A stretch of 64,000 nucleotides of DNA from Streptomyces avicenniae. Lineage in GTDB: Bacteria > Actinomycetota > Actinomycetes > Streptomycetales > Streptomycetaceae. The translations under genes and the position numbers were made by a program. Positions 42,441 through 51,699 of this stretch are shown piece by piece; position 1 is the stretch's first letter; the number at the start of each line of letters is the position of its first letter. The DNA lies in contig NZ_JOEK01000004.1 of the NCBI RefSeq assembly GCF_000719135.1, forward strand, positions 186,001 through 250,000, written 5' to 3'. The notes below the pieces were generated by a model, which had not been told where the DNA came from, searched no databases, and saw only the letters and a list, made by a program, of their open reading frames with translations.

Positions 42441-43393
42441 TGTCCACCACCGAGGTTTCCCGGCCCGCGCCGTCAGGACCGGCCGCGCCGCGCCGCCCCG
42501 AGCGGCGGCAGCGCACCTTCGAGCAGTCCAACCGCCGCCTGAAGTGGGCGATGCTGGCGCCCGCGCTGCTCTTCGTCGGCGCCATGATCGTCTTCCCGCT
42601 GCTGTTCACGCTGAACCTCAGCCTCACCGACGCCTTCGGCGCCGTGAACGCGAAGAAGGGCTACGTCGGGTTCCAGAACTTCCTCGACGCCCTGGAGGAC
42701 TCGCGCCGCTTCTGGCCCGCCGTCCGGCGCACCGTCGTCTTCACCATCGGCGCGGTCCTGATCGAGACCGTCCTCGGACTCGGGCTCGCCATGCTGATGC
42801 GCAAGGCGTTCCGCGGCATCCGCTGGGTGCGCACCGTCCTGATCATCCCGCTGCTCACCACCCCGGTCGCCATCGGCATCCTGTGGCTGCTGATCCTCGA
42901 CCCCACCAACGGCATAGCCAACCACCTGCTGGAGACGGTCGGCCTGCCCCGGCAGGAGTTCCTGGGCTCGGTCAGCCAGTCGCTGCCCACCCTGATGCTC
43001 ATCGACGTCTGGCAGTGGACCCCGATGATGACGCTGCTGCTGCTCGCGGGCCTCTCGACCCTGCCGGACGAGCCGGAGGAGGCCGCCCTCGTGGACGGCG
43101 CCAACGCCTGGCAGCGCTTCCGCTGGGTCATCCTGCCGATGCTCACCACCACCCTCGTCACCGCGCTGGTGCTGCGCTCCGTGGACGCGCTGAAGACCTT
43201 CGACATCCTCTACGCGACCAAGGGCCCGGGCGGTGGCTCCAACTTCGAGGTCGAGACGCTGAACGTCTACTCCTACGGCCTCACCTTCGACTACCAGGAG
43301 TACGGGCTGGCCTCCGCCGTCCTCGTCCTGTTCACGCTCTTCATCATCGGTGTCGTGGTCCTCCTCCGGCGCCGCGGAAGGAAGTCCGCATGA
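42440..43393 (+). CDS. ABC transporter permease, CUT1 (MalF-like)
   Basis: A 317-residue inner-membrane permease. About six membrane helices; the EAA loop that docks the ATPase reads EEAALVDGANAWQRFRWVILP. The ATG shares one base with the stop of the binding-protein gene (TGATG). The N-terminal 35 residues are cytoplasmic and basic. Confidence 0.95.
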   Translation: MSTTEVSRPAPSGPAAPRRPERRQRTFEQSNRRLKWAMLAPALLFVGAMIVFPLLFTLNLSLTDAFGAVNAKKGYVGFQNFLDALEDSRRFWPAVRRTVVFTIGAVLIETVLGLGLAMLMRKAFRGIRWVRTVLIIPLLTTPVAIGILWLLILDPTNGIANHLLETVGLPRQEFLGSVSQSLPTLMLIDVWQWTPMMTLLLLAGLSTLPDEPEEAALVDGANAWQRFRWVILPMLTTTLVTALVLRSVDALKTFDILYATKGPGGGSNFEVETLNVYSYGLTFDYQEYGLASAVLVLFTLFIIGVVVLLRRRGRKSA

Positions 43394-44271
43394 GTGCCGC
43401 AGCCCCCGTCACGCCTTCCACGGCCGCCCCCGTCAGCCGCACCCCGTCGCCCCGGGCACGCCGCCGCCGGAACTGGGCCTGGGTGCGCGTCGTCGCGGTC
43501 GTCGCCGTCTCGCTGATCTTCGCGCTGCCGCTCATCTGGATGTTCGCCGCCGCGTTCAAGACCAACGTGCAGGTCACGAACCCGGACGTCGGCCTCATCT
43601 TCCGGCCGACGCTCGACAACTTCCGCGCGATCATCGACGACGGCGCCGTCTTCACGTCGATGAAGAACTCCCTGATCGTCGGCGTGATCTCCACCGTCCT
43701 GTCCGCGGTCATCGCCGTCCCGGCGGCCTGGGCCGTGGGCCGCTTCCGGATGCACCGCACGGGCTCGCTGATCCTCGTCGCCCGCATCATCCCGGCCATC
43801 TCGCTGCTCGTGCCCTGGTACTACCTGTTCGCGCAGGCCGGGCTGGTCGGCAGCTACACCGTCCTCGTGCTCAGCCACATGTTCGTCTCGGTGCCGCTCA
43901 TCCTGTGGATCATGATCGGCTTCTTCGAGGGCCTGCCGGTCGAGCTGGAGGAGGCCGCGCGCACCGACGGCCTGTCGGCGTTCGGCGCCTTCTGGCGCAT
44001 CTCCCTGCCGCTGGCCGCGCCGGGGACCGCGACGGCGGCGCTGCTCGCCTTCGTCTTCAGCTGGAACAACTTCATGTTCGCGCTGATCTTCGCCGACGAG
44101 GACACCCAGACCGTGCCGGTGACGCTGTTCAACTTCATCTCCTACGCCAGCACCGACTGGGGCGGCCTCATGGCGGCGGCCACCCTCATCACGGTCCCGG
44201 TCGTCGCCGTCGCGGTCCTCGGGCAGAAATACCTCGTCGCGGGGCTCACCGCGGGCGCCACCAAGGGCTGA
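43390..44271 (+). CDS. ABC transporter permease, CUT1 (MalG-like)
   Basis: A 293-residue permease, second half of the channel. Six membrane helices; the EAA loop is [21 protein letters not shown], and ISLPLAAPG continues it. The ATG overlaps the stop of the first permease (ATGA). Confidence 0.95.
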   Translation: MSAAAPVTPSTAAPVSRTPSPRARRRRNWAWVRVVAVVAVSLIFALPLIWMFAAAFKTNVQVTNPDVGLIFRPTLDNFRAIIDDGAVFTSMKNSLIVGVISTVLSAVIAVPAAWAVGRFRMHRTGSLILVARIIPAISLLVPWYYLFAQAGLVGSYTVLVLSHMFVSVPLILWIMIGFFEGLPVELEEAARTDGLSAFGAFWRISLPLAAPGTATAALLAFVFSWNNFMFALIFADEDTQTVPVTLFNFISYASTDWGGLMAAATLITVPVVAVAVLGQKYLVAGLTAGATKG

Positions 44272-44329
44272 ACCCCCGCCGCCCGCGACCCGCTTCACCC
44301 GAACCCTCACCCAAGAGAAGATCCCTTCC

Positions 44330-45547
44330 ATGAAGATCACCGACGCGAAGGTCGTCGTCACCTCACCGGGACGCAACTTCGTCACCCTCAAGATCACCAC
44401 GGACGAGGGCGTCACCGGCCTCGGCGACGCGACGCTCAACGGCCGCGAACTGGCCGTCGTCAGCTACCTCACCGAGCACGTGGCGCCGCTGCTCGTCGGC
44501 GCCGACCCGCACCGCATCGAGGACACCTGGCAGCTCCTGTACCGGGGCGCCTACTGGCGGCGCGGCCCCGTGACGATGGCCGCCATCGCCGCCGTGGACG
44601 TCGCGCTGTGGGACATCAAGGCGAAGGTCGCCGGGCTGCCCCTCTACCAACTGCTCGGCGGCGCGAGCCGGGAGCGCGTACGCACCTACGGGCACGCCAA
44701 CGGCGCCGACCTGCCCGAGCTGTTCGACTCCGTACGCGCCCGCCTCGCCGAGGGCTACACGTCGATACGTATACAGACCGGCGTCCCCGGCCTCAAGGCC
44801 GTCTACGGCGTCCACAGCCAGGCGGACGCCGCGAACCCGACGCGCCTCGACCAGCGGGTCCGCCCGCACGTGGAGGACTGGGACACCGACGCCTACCTGC
44901 GCCACATCCCCGGCGTCTTCGAGGCGGTCAGGAACGAGTTCGGCGCCGAACTTCCCCTCCTCCACGACGCCCACCACCGGCTGACCCCCGTCCAGGCCGC
45001 CAGGCTCGGCAAGGACCTCGAACCGTACAAGCTGTTCTGGCTGGAGGACTGCACCCCGGCCGAGAACCAGGACGGGCTGCGCCTCGTCCGCCGCCACACC
45101 ACCACACCGCTGGCCATCGGCGAGGTGTTCAACACCGTCTTCGACTACCAGACGCTGGTGCAGGAACAGCTCATCGACTACGTGCGCTCCGCCGTCACCC
45201 ACTTCGGCGGGGTCACGCCGCTGCGCAAGCTCTTCGACTACGCGGCGCAGTACCAGATCAAGAGCGCCGTCCACGGCCCCGAGGACATCTCCCCGGTCGG
45301 CATGGCCGCCGCGGTCCATCTCGACCTGGCGGTCCACAACTTCGGCATCCAGGAGTTCTCGGGCCACACCGACCTGACCAACGAGGTCTTCCGGCACGCC
45401 TACACGTTCACCGACGGCCACCTCCACCCCGGCGAGGCCCCCGGCATCGGCGTCGAGCTGGACGAGGAACTGGCCGCCGCCCACCCGTACAAGCAGGCGT
45501 ACCTGCCCGTCAACCGCCTCCAGGACGGTACCGTCCACGACTGGTGA
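44330..45547 (+). CDS. manD: D-mannonate dehydratase, enolase superfamily (ManD/RspA)
   Basis: A 405-residue enolase-superfamily enzyme that dehydrates D-mannonate (some members D-gluconate) to 2-keto-3-deoxy-D-gluconate. It follows E. coli RspA closely: [47 protein letters not shown]. Metal ligands Asp213, Glu239 and Glu265 and the catalytic pair Tyr159 and His215 (HDAHHR) are all present, each near the positions known for ManD. High-efficiency and low-efficiency members exist, and the split cannot be judged by eye. AAGAGAAG precedes the ATG. It is the fourth gene of the importer operon. Confidence 0.93.
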   Translation: MKITDAKVVVTSPGRNFVTLKITTDEGVTGLGDATLNGRELAVVSYLTEHVAPLLVGADPHRIEDTWQLLYRGAYWRRGPVTMAAIAAVDVALWDIKAKVAGLPLYQLLGGASRERVRTYGHANGADLPELFDSVRARLAEGYTSIRIQTGVPGLKAVYGVHSQADAANPTRLDQRVRPHVEDWDTDAYLRHIPGVFEAVRNEFGAELPLLHDAHHRLTPVQAARLGKDLEPYKLFWLEDCTPAENQDGLRLVRRHTTTPLAIGEVFNTVFDYQTLVQEQLIDYVRSAVTHFGGVTPLRKLFDYAAQYQIKSAVHGPEDISPVGMAAAVHLDLAVHNFGIQEFSGHTDLTNEVFRHAYTFTDGHLHPGEAPGIGVELDEELAAAHPYKQAYLPVNRLQDGTVHDW

Positions 45548-45577
45548 CGGCCGCGTGCCGGGGCCGCCGCGCCCGTC

Positions 45578-46381
45578 TCAGCGCAGCCGCGCCGAGATGG
45601 CCGCGGCGGTCTCCCGTACGGTCCCGGCGAGCGCGAGCAGGTCCTCGCGCGGCACGAGGAAGGTCACCGTCGAGACGCTGACCCCGCCGATGACCGCCCC
45701 GGCCGCGTCGCGCAGCGGGGCGCCCAGGCAGCGGATCGTCGTCTCGTTCTCCTCGTCGTCCAGGGCGAAGCCGTCCGCCCGCACCCGCGCCAGCTCCCGG
45801 CGCAGCGCGCCGCCGTCCGTCAGCGTCCTGGGCGTCCTGGCCGGGAGCCCCGCGCGGCCGAGCAGCGCCGTCAGCTCGTCGTCGCCCAGCTCCGCGAGGA
45901 CGCACTTCCCGATCGCCGTCGAGTGCAGCGGCATGCGCATGCCGACGTGCGACGCCATCTGCACGGCGTGCGTGCCCGACACCTTGTGCGTGTACGCCGC
46001 CCCGTCCCCGCTGCGCAGCGCGGCGTGCACGGTGTGGCCCGTGCGGTCGCGCAGGGCCGTCAGCTCGGACTGGACCAGTTCGTCACCCGCGCCGTCCGCC
46101 GTCACCTGCGCGGCCAGGGCCCGCAGCCGGGGGCCCGTCGTGTAGCCGCCGTCGCCGTCCGGCACGAGGAACGCGTCGGCGACCAGCGTGCGCAGGATGC
46201 GGTGCGCGCTGGCCTTCGGCACCCCGGCGGACGCGGCGATGGCGCCGAGGCGGTGCGGGCCGCCGGGCGCGGCGGCGGCCTCCAGCAGGCGCAGCGCCTT
46301 GGCGGTGGCGTTGCCCGCGTCGGAAGAACGGCCCCCGCGCGCGCCGGTCCCCGGGGCGGTGGCCGTGGCTGCATCCGTCAT
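45578..46381 (-). CDS. IclR-family transcriptional regulator
   Basis: A 267-residue regulator. The winged helix is in residues 25-85 (AIAASAGVPKASAHRILRTLV), the effector domain about 95-265 with HAALRSGDGAAYTHKV, PLHSTAIGKCVLAEL and GGVSVSTVTFLVPRE. Many IclR proteins (KdgR type) sense 2-keto-3-deoxygluconate. It is divergent from eda-kdgK, so it probably controls these. GGGGAG lies 7 bases before the ATG. Confidence 0.93.
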   Translation of the reverse strand: MTDAATATAPGTGARGGRSSDAGNATAKALRLLEAAAAPGGPHRLGAIAASAGVPKASAHRILRTLVADAFLVPDGDGGYTTGPRLRALAAQVTADGAGDELVQSELTALRDRTGHTVHAALRSGDGAAYTHKVSGTHAVQMASHVGMRMPLHSTAIGKCVLAELGDDELTALLGRAGLPARTPRTLTDGGALRRELARVRADGFALDDEENETTIRCLGAPLRDAAGAVIGGVSVSTVTFLVPREDLLALAGTVRETAAAISARLR

Positions 46382-46418
46382 TGACAGCTCCCCGTGCGCT
46401 CGTTAGCGTCTGAAGCGT

Positions 46419-46453
46419 TTCACTCAACAGAACAGCATTCTACGTAACGGAAC
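46419..46453. promoter_or_regulatory. Imperfect repeated dyads, possible IclR binding region
   Basis: Two similar elements of the form TTC-N4/5-AACRGAAC lie at 46419-46433 and 46438-46453 in the 75-base gap between the IclR gene and eda. Each has TTC/GAA as outer dyad. The match between copies is good but not perfect, so this is a candidate only. Confidence 0.4.
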
Positions 46454-46456
46454 GCG

Positions 46457-47050
46457 ATGCCTGCAACCAGCCCCCTCCTCGCCGCCCTCGGCGCCCAACG
46501 CCTCCTCCCGGTGCTCCGCTCACCGGACGTCCCGGCCGCCGTCGCCCGCGTCACGGGCCTGGTCGAGGCGGGCTGCCGGGCCGTCGAGCTGACCACGTCC
46601 ACCCCCGACTGGCACCTCGCCCTCGCCGCCTGCCGCCGCGCGCTCGGCGACGGGCCGCTGCTCGGCGTCGGCACCGTCACCACCGCCGACCAGGCCGCCG
46701 CCGCCGTCGAGGCGGGCGCCTCCTTCCTCGTCTCGCCCTACCCGGCCCCCGCCGTCCGCGCGGTCGCCGCCGAGCACGGGACCGTCTTCGTCGAGGGCGG
46801 CTTCACGCCCGCCGAGGTCGCCGACGCCGCGAGCCGGGGCCCCGCCAAGGTGTTCCCCGCGCACGTCGGCGGCCCCCGCTTCCTCTCCTCGCTGCGCGCC
46901 GTCCTGCCGCACGCCGTCCTCATCCCGACCGGCGGCATCGCCGTCGAGGAGGCCCCCGCCTACCTCGCCGCCGGAGCACTCGCCGTCGGCATCGGCTCCG
47001 GCCTGCCCGAGGACCCCGCCGCGCTCGCCGCCGTCTTCGGGGGCGCGTGA
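46457..47050 (+). CDS. eda: 2-dehydro-3-deoxy-phosphogluconate aldolase
   Basis: A 197-residue class I aldolase that splits KDPG into pyruvate and glyceraldehyde 3-phosphate. The Schiff-base lysine is Lys131 in AKVFPAHVGG, the general base Glu44 is in AVELTTST, and GVGTV and IPTGGI bind the phosphate. It is coupled by a GTGA overlap to the kinase gene that makes its substrate. Confidence 0.93.
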   Translation: MPATSPLLAALGAQRLLPVLRSPDVPAAVARVTGLVEAGCRAVELTTSTPDWHLALAACRRALGDGPLLGVGTVTTADQAAAAVEAGASFLVSPYPAPAVRAVAAEHGTVFVEGGFTPAEVADAASRGPAKVFPAHVGGPRFLSSLRAVLPHAVLIPTGGIAVEEAPAYLAAGALAVGIGSGLPEDPAALAAVFGGA

Positions 47051-47997
47051 TGGCCCGCTTCGACGTCGTCCTGATCGGCGAGATCCTCGTCGAGCTGTAC
47101 TGCGAGGGCCCCCTCGGCGACCGCACGCCCGTGCGGCTCGGCTTCTCGGGCGACACCCTCAACGCCGCCGCCGCCTCCGCGGCGGCCGGGGCCCGTACGG
47201 CGGTGCTGACCGCCGTCGCCGACGACCAGCTCGGCGACGCCCTGGTCCGCCGCGTCGCCGACCTCGGCATAGACACCTCGCTGATCCGGCGTGTGCCCGG
47301 CAGCAACGGCGCCTACATGCTGCACGGCGACCTCTCGGGCGAGCGCGAGTTCACGTACTGGCGCACCGGCAGCGTCGCCTCCCGTCTCGACGCCCCCGAC
47401 GTCGAGGCGCACGCGGCCACCCTCCGCGAGGCGGGCGCCCTGGTCGTCACCGGTATCGGCAGCGCCCTGTCGGACACCAGCCGCCGGGCCGTCCTCACCG
47501 CCGCGCGCCTCGCGTCCGAGGGCGGCGCCGCCGTCGTCTACGACCCCAACTTCCGCGCCCGCCTCACCACCGAGGAGCGTGCCCGCGCCGCGCTCGCCGA
47601 GATCGCGCCGTACTGCGCGCTCGTCACGCCCTCCTGCCCCTCCGACGCCCGCGCGCTGCTCGGCACGGACGACCCGGAGACGGCGGCCCGCGCCGCGCGC
47701 GCCCTCGGCGCCGAGGCGGCGGCGGTCACGGTGGGCGCCGACCGCGTGGTCGTCGCCGGCGCCGACGCCGTGGTCACGCTCCCCGTGCCGAGAGTGGCCG
47801 AGGCCGTGGACGCCACCGGCGCGGGCGACATCCTCGCAGGGACCACCGCCGCGCGCCTCGCCCTCGGCGACCCGCTGCTCACGGCGATCAGCCTCGGCAT
47901 CGGCGCGGCCTCGCTGTCCGTCGCGGGCGAGGGCGGCACCGGCCTGATCCCCACCCTCGCCGCCACCCGGGCCGCCGCTCCGACGCCGCCAGGCTGA
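47047..47997 (+). CDS. kdgK: PfkB-family kinase, 2-keto-3-deoxygluconate kinase
   Basis: A 316-residue PfkB/ribokinase-fold kinase. Signature 1 is GFSGDTLNAAAASAAAGA and signature 2 is DATGAGDILAG (Asp255 to Asp261; Asp261 is the catalytic base). In context it phosphorylates KDG to KDPG for the aldolase just upstream. The GTG at 47047 lies inside the eda stop; an ATG directly after it (47050) is equally possible. Confidence 0.92.
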   Translation: MMARFDVVLIGEILVELYCEGPLGDRTPVRLGFSGDTLNAAAASAAAGARTAVLTAVADDQLGDALVRRVADLGIDTSLIRRVPGSNGAYMLHGDLSGEREFTYWRTGSVASRLDAPDVEAHAATLREAGALVVTGIGSALSDTSRRAVLTAARLASEGGAAVVYDPNFRARLTTEERARAALAEIAPYCALVTPSCPSDARALLGTDDPETAARAARALGAEAAAVTVGADRVVVAGADAVVTLPVPRVAEAVDATGAGDILAGTTAARLALGDPLLTAISLGIGAASLSVAGEGGTGLIPTLAATRAAAPTPPG

Positions 47998-48007
47998 GGC
48001 CGGACGG

Positions 48008-48805
48008 TCACCGCCGCGCGAACCCGACCGCCTCGCGGACGCCCCGCTCGGGGTCGTCGGCGAGGCGGTCGAGGAGCGCGTCCACCCCGGGCGTGGACCA
48101 GTCGGCCACGGCATGGACGAGCGCCGCGCGCACGGCCGCGTCCGGATGACCGGCCAGCGGCGCCAGCCGGTGGAGGGGCCCGCGCCGCCGCAGCCCGAAC
48201 CAGTACAGCGCGTCACACAGCACGGCCGGATCGCCCGGATCGCCCGCCGCCTCCACCCGCGCGAGCAGCACCTGCGCCGGGGGCGCCGGGCCGTCCAGGG
48301 GGTGCAGCAGCCGCTCCCGCAGCCGCCGCGACCCGTACGCGCCGCGCACCCGGCAGCCGTCGCACGTGCAGGGGCGCGTGCCGTGGGCGCCGGGGCGGTA
48401 GCGCCAGCCGATCGCCTGGCTCACCGGGCGGACGCGGTGCACCTCCGCCGCACGGACCGCGCGGGGGACGAACACCTCCCAGCCCCGTGGGTCGTCCAGC
48501 GCGCCCACCCGCCGCACCGCCTCGCCGGCGGTGACGACCTGGTGCGCGCCCGCGCCGTGGCCCGAGTAGTGGCCGACGCGCACGGGCTCGGCGTCGGGCA
48601 GTCGCAGATGCACGGCGACCAGGTTCCCCGGCCCGCCGTGCCGCGACAGCTCGCGCAGCCAGGCATGGGTCAGCGTGTACGACGGCAGCACGGGGAAGCA
48701 GTAGACGCCGCGCGCGCCGTCCTGCGCCCAGCTCACCGCGCGTATCCCTGACCGCTTGACACGGGCCACGTTCACGGCGGGCGTGAGATGAACGAACATC
48801 GCCAT
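48008..48805 (-). CDS. HEAT-repeat protein with an N-terminal ADP-ribosyltransferase-like domain
   Basis: A 265-residue cytoplasmic protein. Residues 1-135 begin MAMFVHLTPAVNVARVKRSG, a pattern like the first strand and helix of DarT or Tpt1-type ADP-ribosyltransferase folds (H-x-T, N, I, GI). Then GVYCFPVLPSYTLTHAWL and NLVAVHLRLPDAEPV follow. A cysteine cluster CTCDGCRVRG (146-155) may bind zinc. Residues 195-265 are two HEAT-like helical repeats. The ART link is by pattern only and no catalytic glutamate can be fixed. A second ATG two codons on is possible. Confidence 0.65.
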   Translation of the reverse strand: MAMFVHLTPAVNVARVKRSGIRAVSWAQDGARGVYCFPVLPSYTLTHAWLRELSRHGGPGNLVAVHLRLPDAEPVRVGHYSGHGAGAHQVVTAGEAVRRVGALDDPRGWEVFVPRAVRAAEVHRVRPVSQAIGWRYRPGAHGTRPCTCDGCRVRGAYGSRRLRERLLHPLDGPAPPAQVLLARVEAAGDPGDPAVLCDALYWFGLRRRGPLHRLAPLAGHPDAAVRAALVHAVADWSTPGVDALLDRLADDPERGVREAVGFARR

Positions 48806-48845
48806 GCGGCAGATGATAGGGGCGCTCCCCGGCCCCGTCCGTACC

Positions 48846-49382
48846 TCAGATCCCGGCCAGCACCTCGTCCGCCAGATCGGCGACGGGGCGGTGGCCGTCG
48901 AGGACCACGCCGTCGTCGCGCAGCCCGTCCGCCGCCCCGGCCCACAGCAGGTTCTGCTCCTTGCACCAGCGGCGGACGAACGCCTCACGCCCCGGGTCGC
49001 CCGGCGCCGTCGTCCGCCCGTCGATCCGGCGCTCCAGCTCGGCGGGGGAGACCCGCAGGCAGACGTGCCGCACGTCCACACCCGCCGCGCGCAGCCCCCC
49101 GAAGATCTCCCGGCCGTAGGCGGCGTCCACGAGGGTCTGCGCCGCCAGGAGGGGCCTGCCGTACTCCTCCAGGAGGCCGAGGGCGGTCGAGACGACCTGC
49201 TTGCGCCACAGCGGCAGGCGCTGGAAGTTGTCCCACGGCACCGGCACGATCTCCCGCAGCAGGTAGCCGGTCTGCTCGGGGTCGTAGACCAGTGCCTCGG
49301 GCACCCGTCGGCTCAACTCGCCGACCAGTGTGGTCTTCCCGCTGCCGAAGGCGCCGTTCACCCAGATCATGCGAAGCGTCAT
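48846..49382 (-). CDS. Small P-loop kinase-like ATP-binding protein
   Basis: A 178-residue AAA_33/zeta-like small kinase-fold protein. Walker A is GAFGSGKT (10-17), intact. Residues WDNFQRLPLWRKQVVSTALG and EIFGGLRAAGVDVRHVCLRVSPAELERRI form the lid region. The end WLxD-like tail binds no known substrate. It resembles the N-terminal domain of the NUDIX fusion at 24410-25432. The ATG at 49380-49382 is chosen; MIWVNG four codons later is an alternative. Confidence 0.82.
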   Translation of the reverse strand: MTLRMIWVNGAFGSGKTTLVGELSRRVPEALVYDPEQTGYLLREIVPVPWDNFQRLPLWRKQVVSTALGLLEEYGRPLLAAQTLVDAAYGREIFGGLRAAGVDVRHVCLRVSPAELERRIDGRTTAPGDPGREAFVRRWCKEQNLLWAGAADGLRDDGVVLDGHRPVADLADEVLAGI

Positions 49383-49623
49383 CGGCTGAGGGTAACCGCC
49401 CGGCCCGCCGCCGCAGGTACGGGTGTGATCCGGCCACCTGCCGTGACGCCTCACCGCCGTCCCGGACCGGCATCACACGGCTCCCATCTGCGCCGACGTG
49501 GTTCCGGGCGCACGCCCACGATCCCCGTGGATCGGCTGGAAATGACCGGGCATGCGCAGGGAAAGCGGGGGTAACCGAAGGAGCGCCGCCCCAAGAACTG
49601 GTGGCCGCGGAAGGAGAGACCCT
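49383..49623. other. Divergent promoter region
   Basis: The 241 bases separate the P-loop gene from the DUF5133 gene. No gene is seen. GGGTAAC at about 49571 precedes DUF5133 and resembles the -10 of stress-type sigma B promoters (GGGTAC/T), but a -35 is not clear. Confidence 0.35.
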
Positions 49624-49857
49624 GTGTTGATGGCACACCCCGCTGTCCTGCGGAACCTCGTCGAGCAGTACGAGATGCTTCTCGTCCTGCGGGACGGCGC
49701 AGCCGACCCGGACGCCGCCCGTCGTCTGGAGGACGTCACCTACACGCTGTGCGTGTCCACCGGCACCAGGGAGGCGGACGCCGCGCTCGCCGCCGCCCGC
49801 GCCCAGCTCGCGGCTGTCGCCCCGCCGCCGGGCGCCCCCCTGCTCAGCGGAGCCTGA
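49624..49857 (+). CDS. DUF5133 domain protein
   Basis: A 77-residue helical protein: VLMAHPAVLRNLVEQYEMLL, then DAARRLEDVTYTLCVSTGTR, then an Ala-rich tail. This matches the pattern of Streptomyces DUF5133 proteins, whose role is unknown. The start is GTG-TTG-ATG; GGAAGGAGAG lies 5-14 bases upstream of the GTG, which is preferred. Confidence 0.8.
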   Translation: MLMAHPAVLRNLVEQYEMLLVLRDGAADPDAARRLEDVTYTLCVSTGTREADAALAAARAQLAAVAPPPGAPLLSGA

Positions 49858-49888
49858 GCACACACCCCACGTTCCCGCGTCCCCCCAC

Positions 49889-49923
49889 ACGGCCGGTCCG
49901 CCACCCCACGGCGGACCGGCCGT
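49889..49923. terminator. Bidirectional intrinsic terminator
   Basis: Perfect 14-base arms ACGGCCGGTCCGCC (49889-49902) and GGCGGACCGGCCGT (49910-49923), 7-base loop, between the convergent DUF5133 and exporter genes. Confidence 0.85.
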
Positions 49924-49942
49924 TCATCCGTCACCCGGAGGG

Positions 49943-51589
49943 TCAGCCGCGCGGCGGCGCGGCGCTCCCCGTCTCCCGTCCGGCGGACGCGACCGCCACC
50001 GGCGCCTCCACGGCCTCCGCCGCCTCCCGCCCCGCCGGGGGCGTGCCCGGCAGGTCCAGGCTGTCCCGCAGCGTCGCCGGGGTGAGGAACAGGACCGCGA
50101 CCACGCCGATCAGCGCGATGCCCGCCGAGATCAGGAAGATGTGGCCGGTCGCGTCGCCGTACGCGGCGCGGATCACGCCCTGCACGGCCGGTGGCATCCC
50201 CGCGACGTCCAGCGTGGACCCGGCGTTCGCGCCGCCCGCCGAGGGGTCGATGCCCAGCTCGCGCAGCCCGCGGGCGATCTTCGTCGCCACCTGGTTGGCC
50301 AGCACCGCCCCGAGGATCGAGACGCCCATCGTGCCGCCCAGCGAACGGAAGAACGTGATCGCGCCGCTCGCCGCGCCGATCTCCTGGAGCGGCACCGTGT
50401 TCTGCACGACGAGCACGAGGTTCTGCATCGACATGCCGACACCGACGCCGACCGCGAACATCCCGGCGCCCACGAGCACCAGCGACGTCTCGTGGTCGAT
50501 GGTGGACAGCCCGAGGAAGCCCAGCGTCAGCACGACGACCCCGGCGAGGATGTACGGCTTCACCTTGCCGGTGCGCGACACCATGCGCCCCGCCGTGGCC
50601 GAGGACAGCAGGACACCGGCCATCAGCGGGATCGTCAGCAGGCCCGCCTCCGTCGGCGAGTGGCCGCGCCCGATCTGGAAGTACTGGCCGAGGAACACCG
50701 CGCCGCCGAACATCGCCATGCCCACCGCCAGGCTCGCGACGATCGCCAGCGCCGGGTCCCTGCGCCGCACGACGTGCATCGGCACCACCGGCTCGCGCAC
50801 CCGCGTCTCGACGGCCACCGCCGCGCCCAGCAGCACGACGCTGCCGCCGACCATGGCGGCCGTCTGCCAGGAGAGCCAGCCGAAGTCGGTGTCCACGAAG
50901 GTGACCCACAGCAGGAGCAGGCTCACCCCCGCCGCGATGAGGATCGCCCCGGCGTAGTCCACGCGCGCCTCCGGACGGCGCACCTCGTCCAGGTGCAGCG
51001 TCCGCGACAGCATGACGAGCGCGATCGCCGTGAACGGCACCGCGATGAAGAAGCACCAGCGCCAGCCGAGCCAGGAGATGTCGGTGATCGCGCCGCCCAG
51101 CAGCGGGCCGCCGACGGTCGCCACGGCCATGACGCCGCCGAGGTAGCCGTTGTACCGGCCGCGCTCCTTCGGGCTGATCATCGCCGCGATGATCACCTGC
51201 ACCAGCACCTGGAGGGCGCCGAGCCCGAGGCCCTGGACGGCGCGGAAGGCGATCAGCTGGGCGGTGTTCTGCGCGAACCCGCAGGCCAGCGCCGAGACCG
51301 TGAAGATCACGATGGCGATCTGGAGCAGCAGCTTCTTGCTGAACAGGTCGGCCAGCTTCCCCCACACCGGGGTCGAGGCCGTCGAGGCGAGCAGCGTCGC
51401 GGTGACCACCCACGTGTACTGGGACTGCGTGCCGTTCAGCGAGCCGATGATCTGCGGCAGGGCCACCGAGACGATCGTGGAGCTGATCATCGCCATGAAC
51501 AGCACGATGAGCAGGCCGCTCATCGCGCGCAGGACGTGGCGGTGGTCCATCGGCCCGCTTCCGGGGGCCGCTGCCGTGTGTGCGCTCAC
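49943..51589 (-). CDS. MFS multidrug exporter, DHA2 (EmrB/QacA) family
   Basis: A 548-residue proton-driven exporter with 14 membrane helices. The motif A loop is GKLADLFSKKLLLQ, motif B is VQGLGLGALQVL, and motif C lies at GGVMAVATVGGPLLGGAI. The C-terminal 45 residues are a soluble tail. AGGAGG lies 5 bases before the GTG at 51587-51589. It is divergent from a TetR repressor with repeated operator-like sites between, the usual drug-export arrangement. Confidence 0.94.
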   Translation of the reverse strand: MSAHTAAAPGSGPMDHRHVLRAMSGLLIVLFMAMISSTIVSVALPQIIGSLNGTQSQYTWVVTATLLASTASTPVWGKLADLFSKKLLLQIAIVIFTVSALACGFAQNTAQLIAFRAVQGLGLGALQVLVQVIIAAMISPKERGRYNGYLGGVMAVATVGGPLLGGAITDISWLGWRWCFFIAVPFTAIALVMLSRTLHLDEVRRPEARVDYAGAILIAAGVSLLLLWVTFVDTDFGWLSWQTAAMVGGSVVLLGAAVAVETRVREPVVPMHVVRRRDPALAIVASLAVGMAMFGGAVFLGQYFQIGRGHSPTEAGLLTIPLMAGVLLSSATAGRMVSRTGKVKPYILAGVVVLTLGFLGLSTIDHETSLVLVGAGMFAVGVGVGMSMQNLVLVVQNTVPLQEIGAASGAITFFRSLGGTMGVSILGAVLANQVATKIARGLRELGIDPSAGGANAGSTLDVAGMPPAVQGVIRAAYGDATGHIFLISAGIALIGVVAVLFLTPATLRDSLDLPGTPPAGREAAEAVEAPVAVASAGRETGSAAPPRG

Positions 51590-51638
51590 GCGCACCTCCT
51601 GGGGGACGGATGACGGGTGGGACGCCGTCCAGCATAAC

Positions 51639-51668
51639 TGCACACTGGGCATCTTTGCGCACTGGGCA
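51639..51668. promoter_or_regulatory. Tandem operator-like repeats between exporter and TetR
   Basis: TGCACACTGGGCA (51639-51651) and TGCGCACTGGGCA (51656-51668) are direct copies differing at one base, centre to centre 17 bases. They lie upstream of a TAGCAT -10 element (51685-51690) of the TetR gene and in the exporter promoter. Confidence 0.7.
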
Positions 51669-51699
51669 AGATGGTGCCCGGCTGTAGCATCATGGAGCC

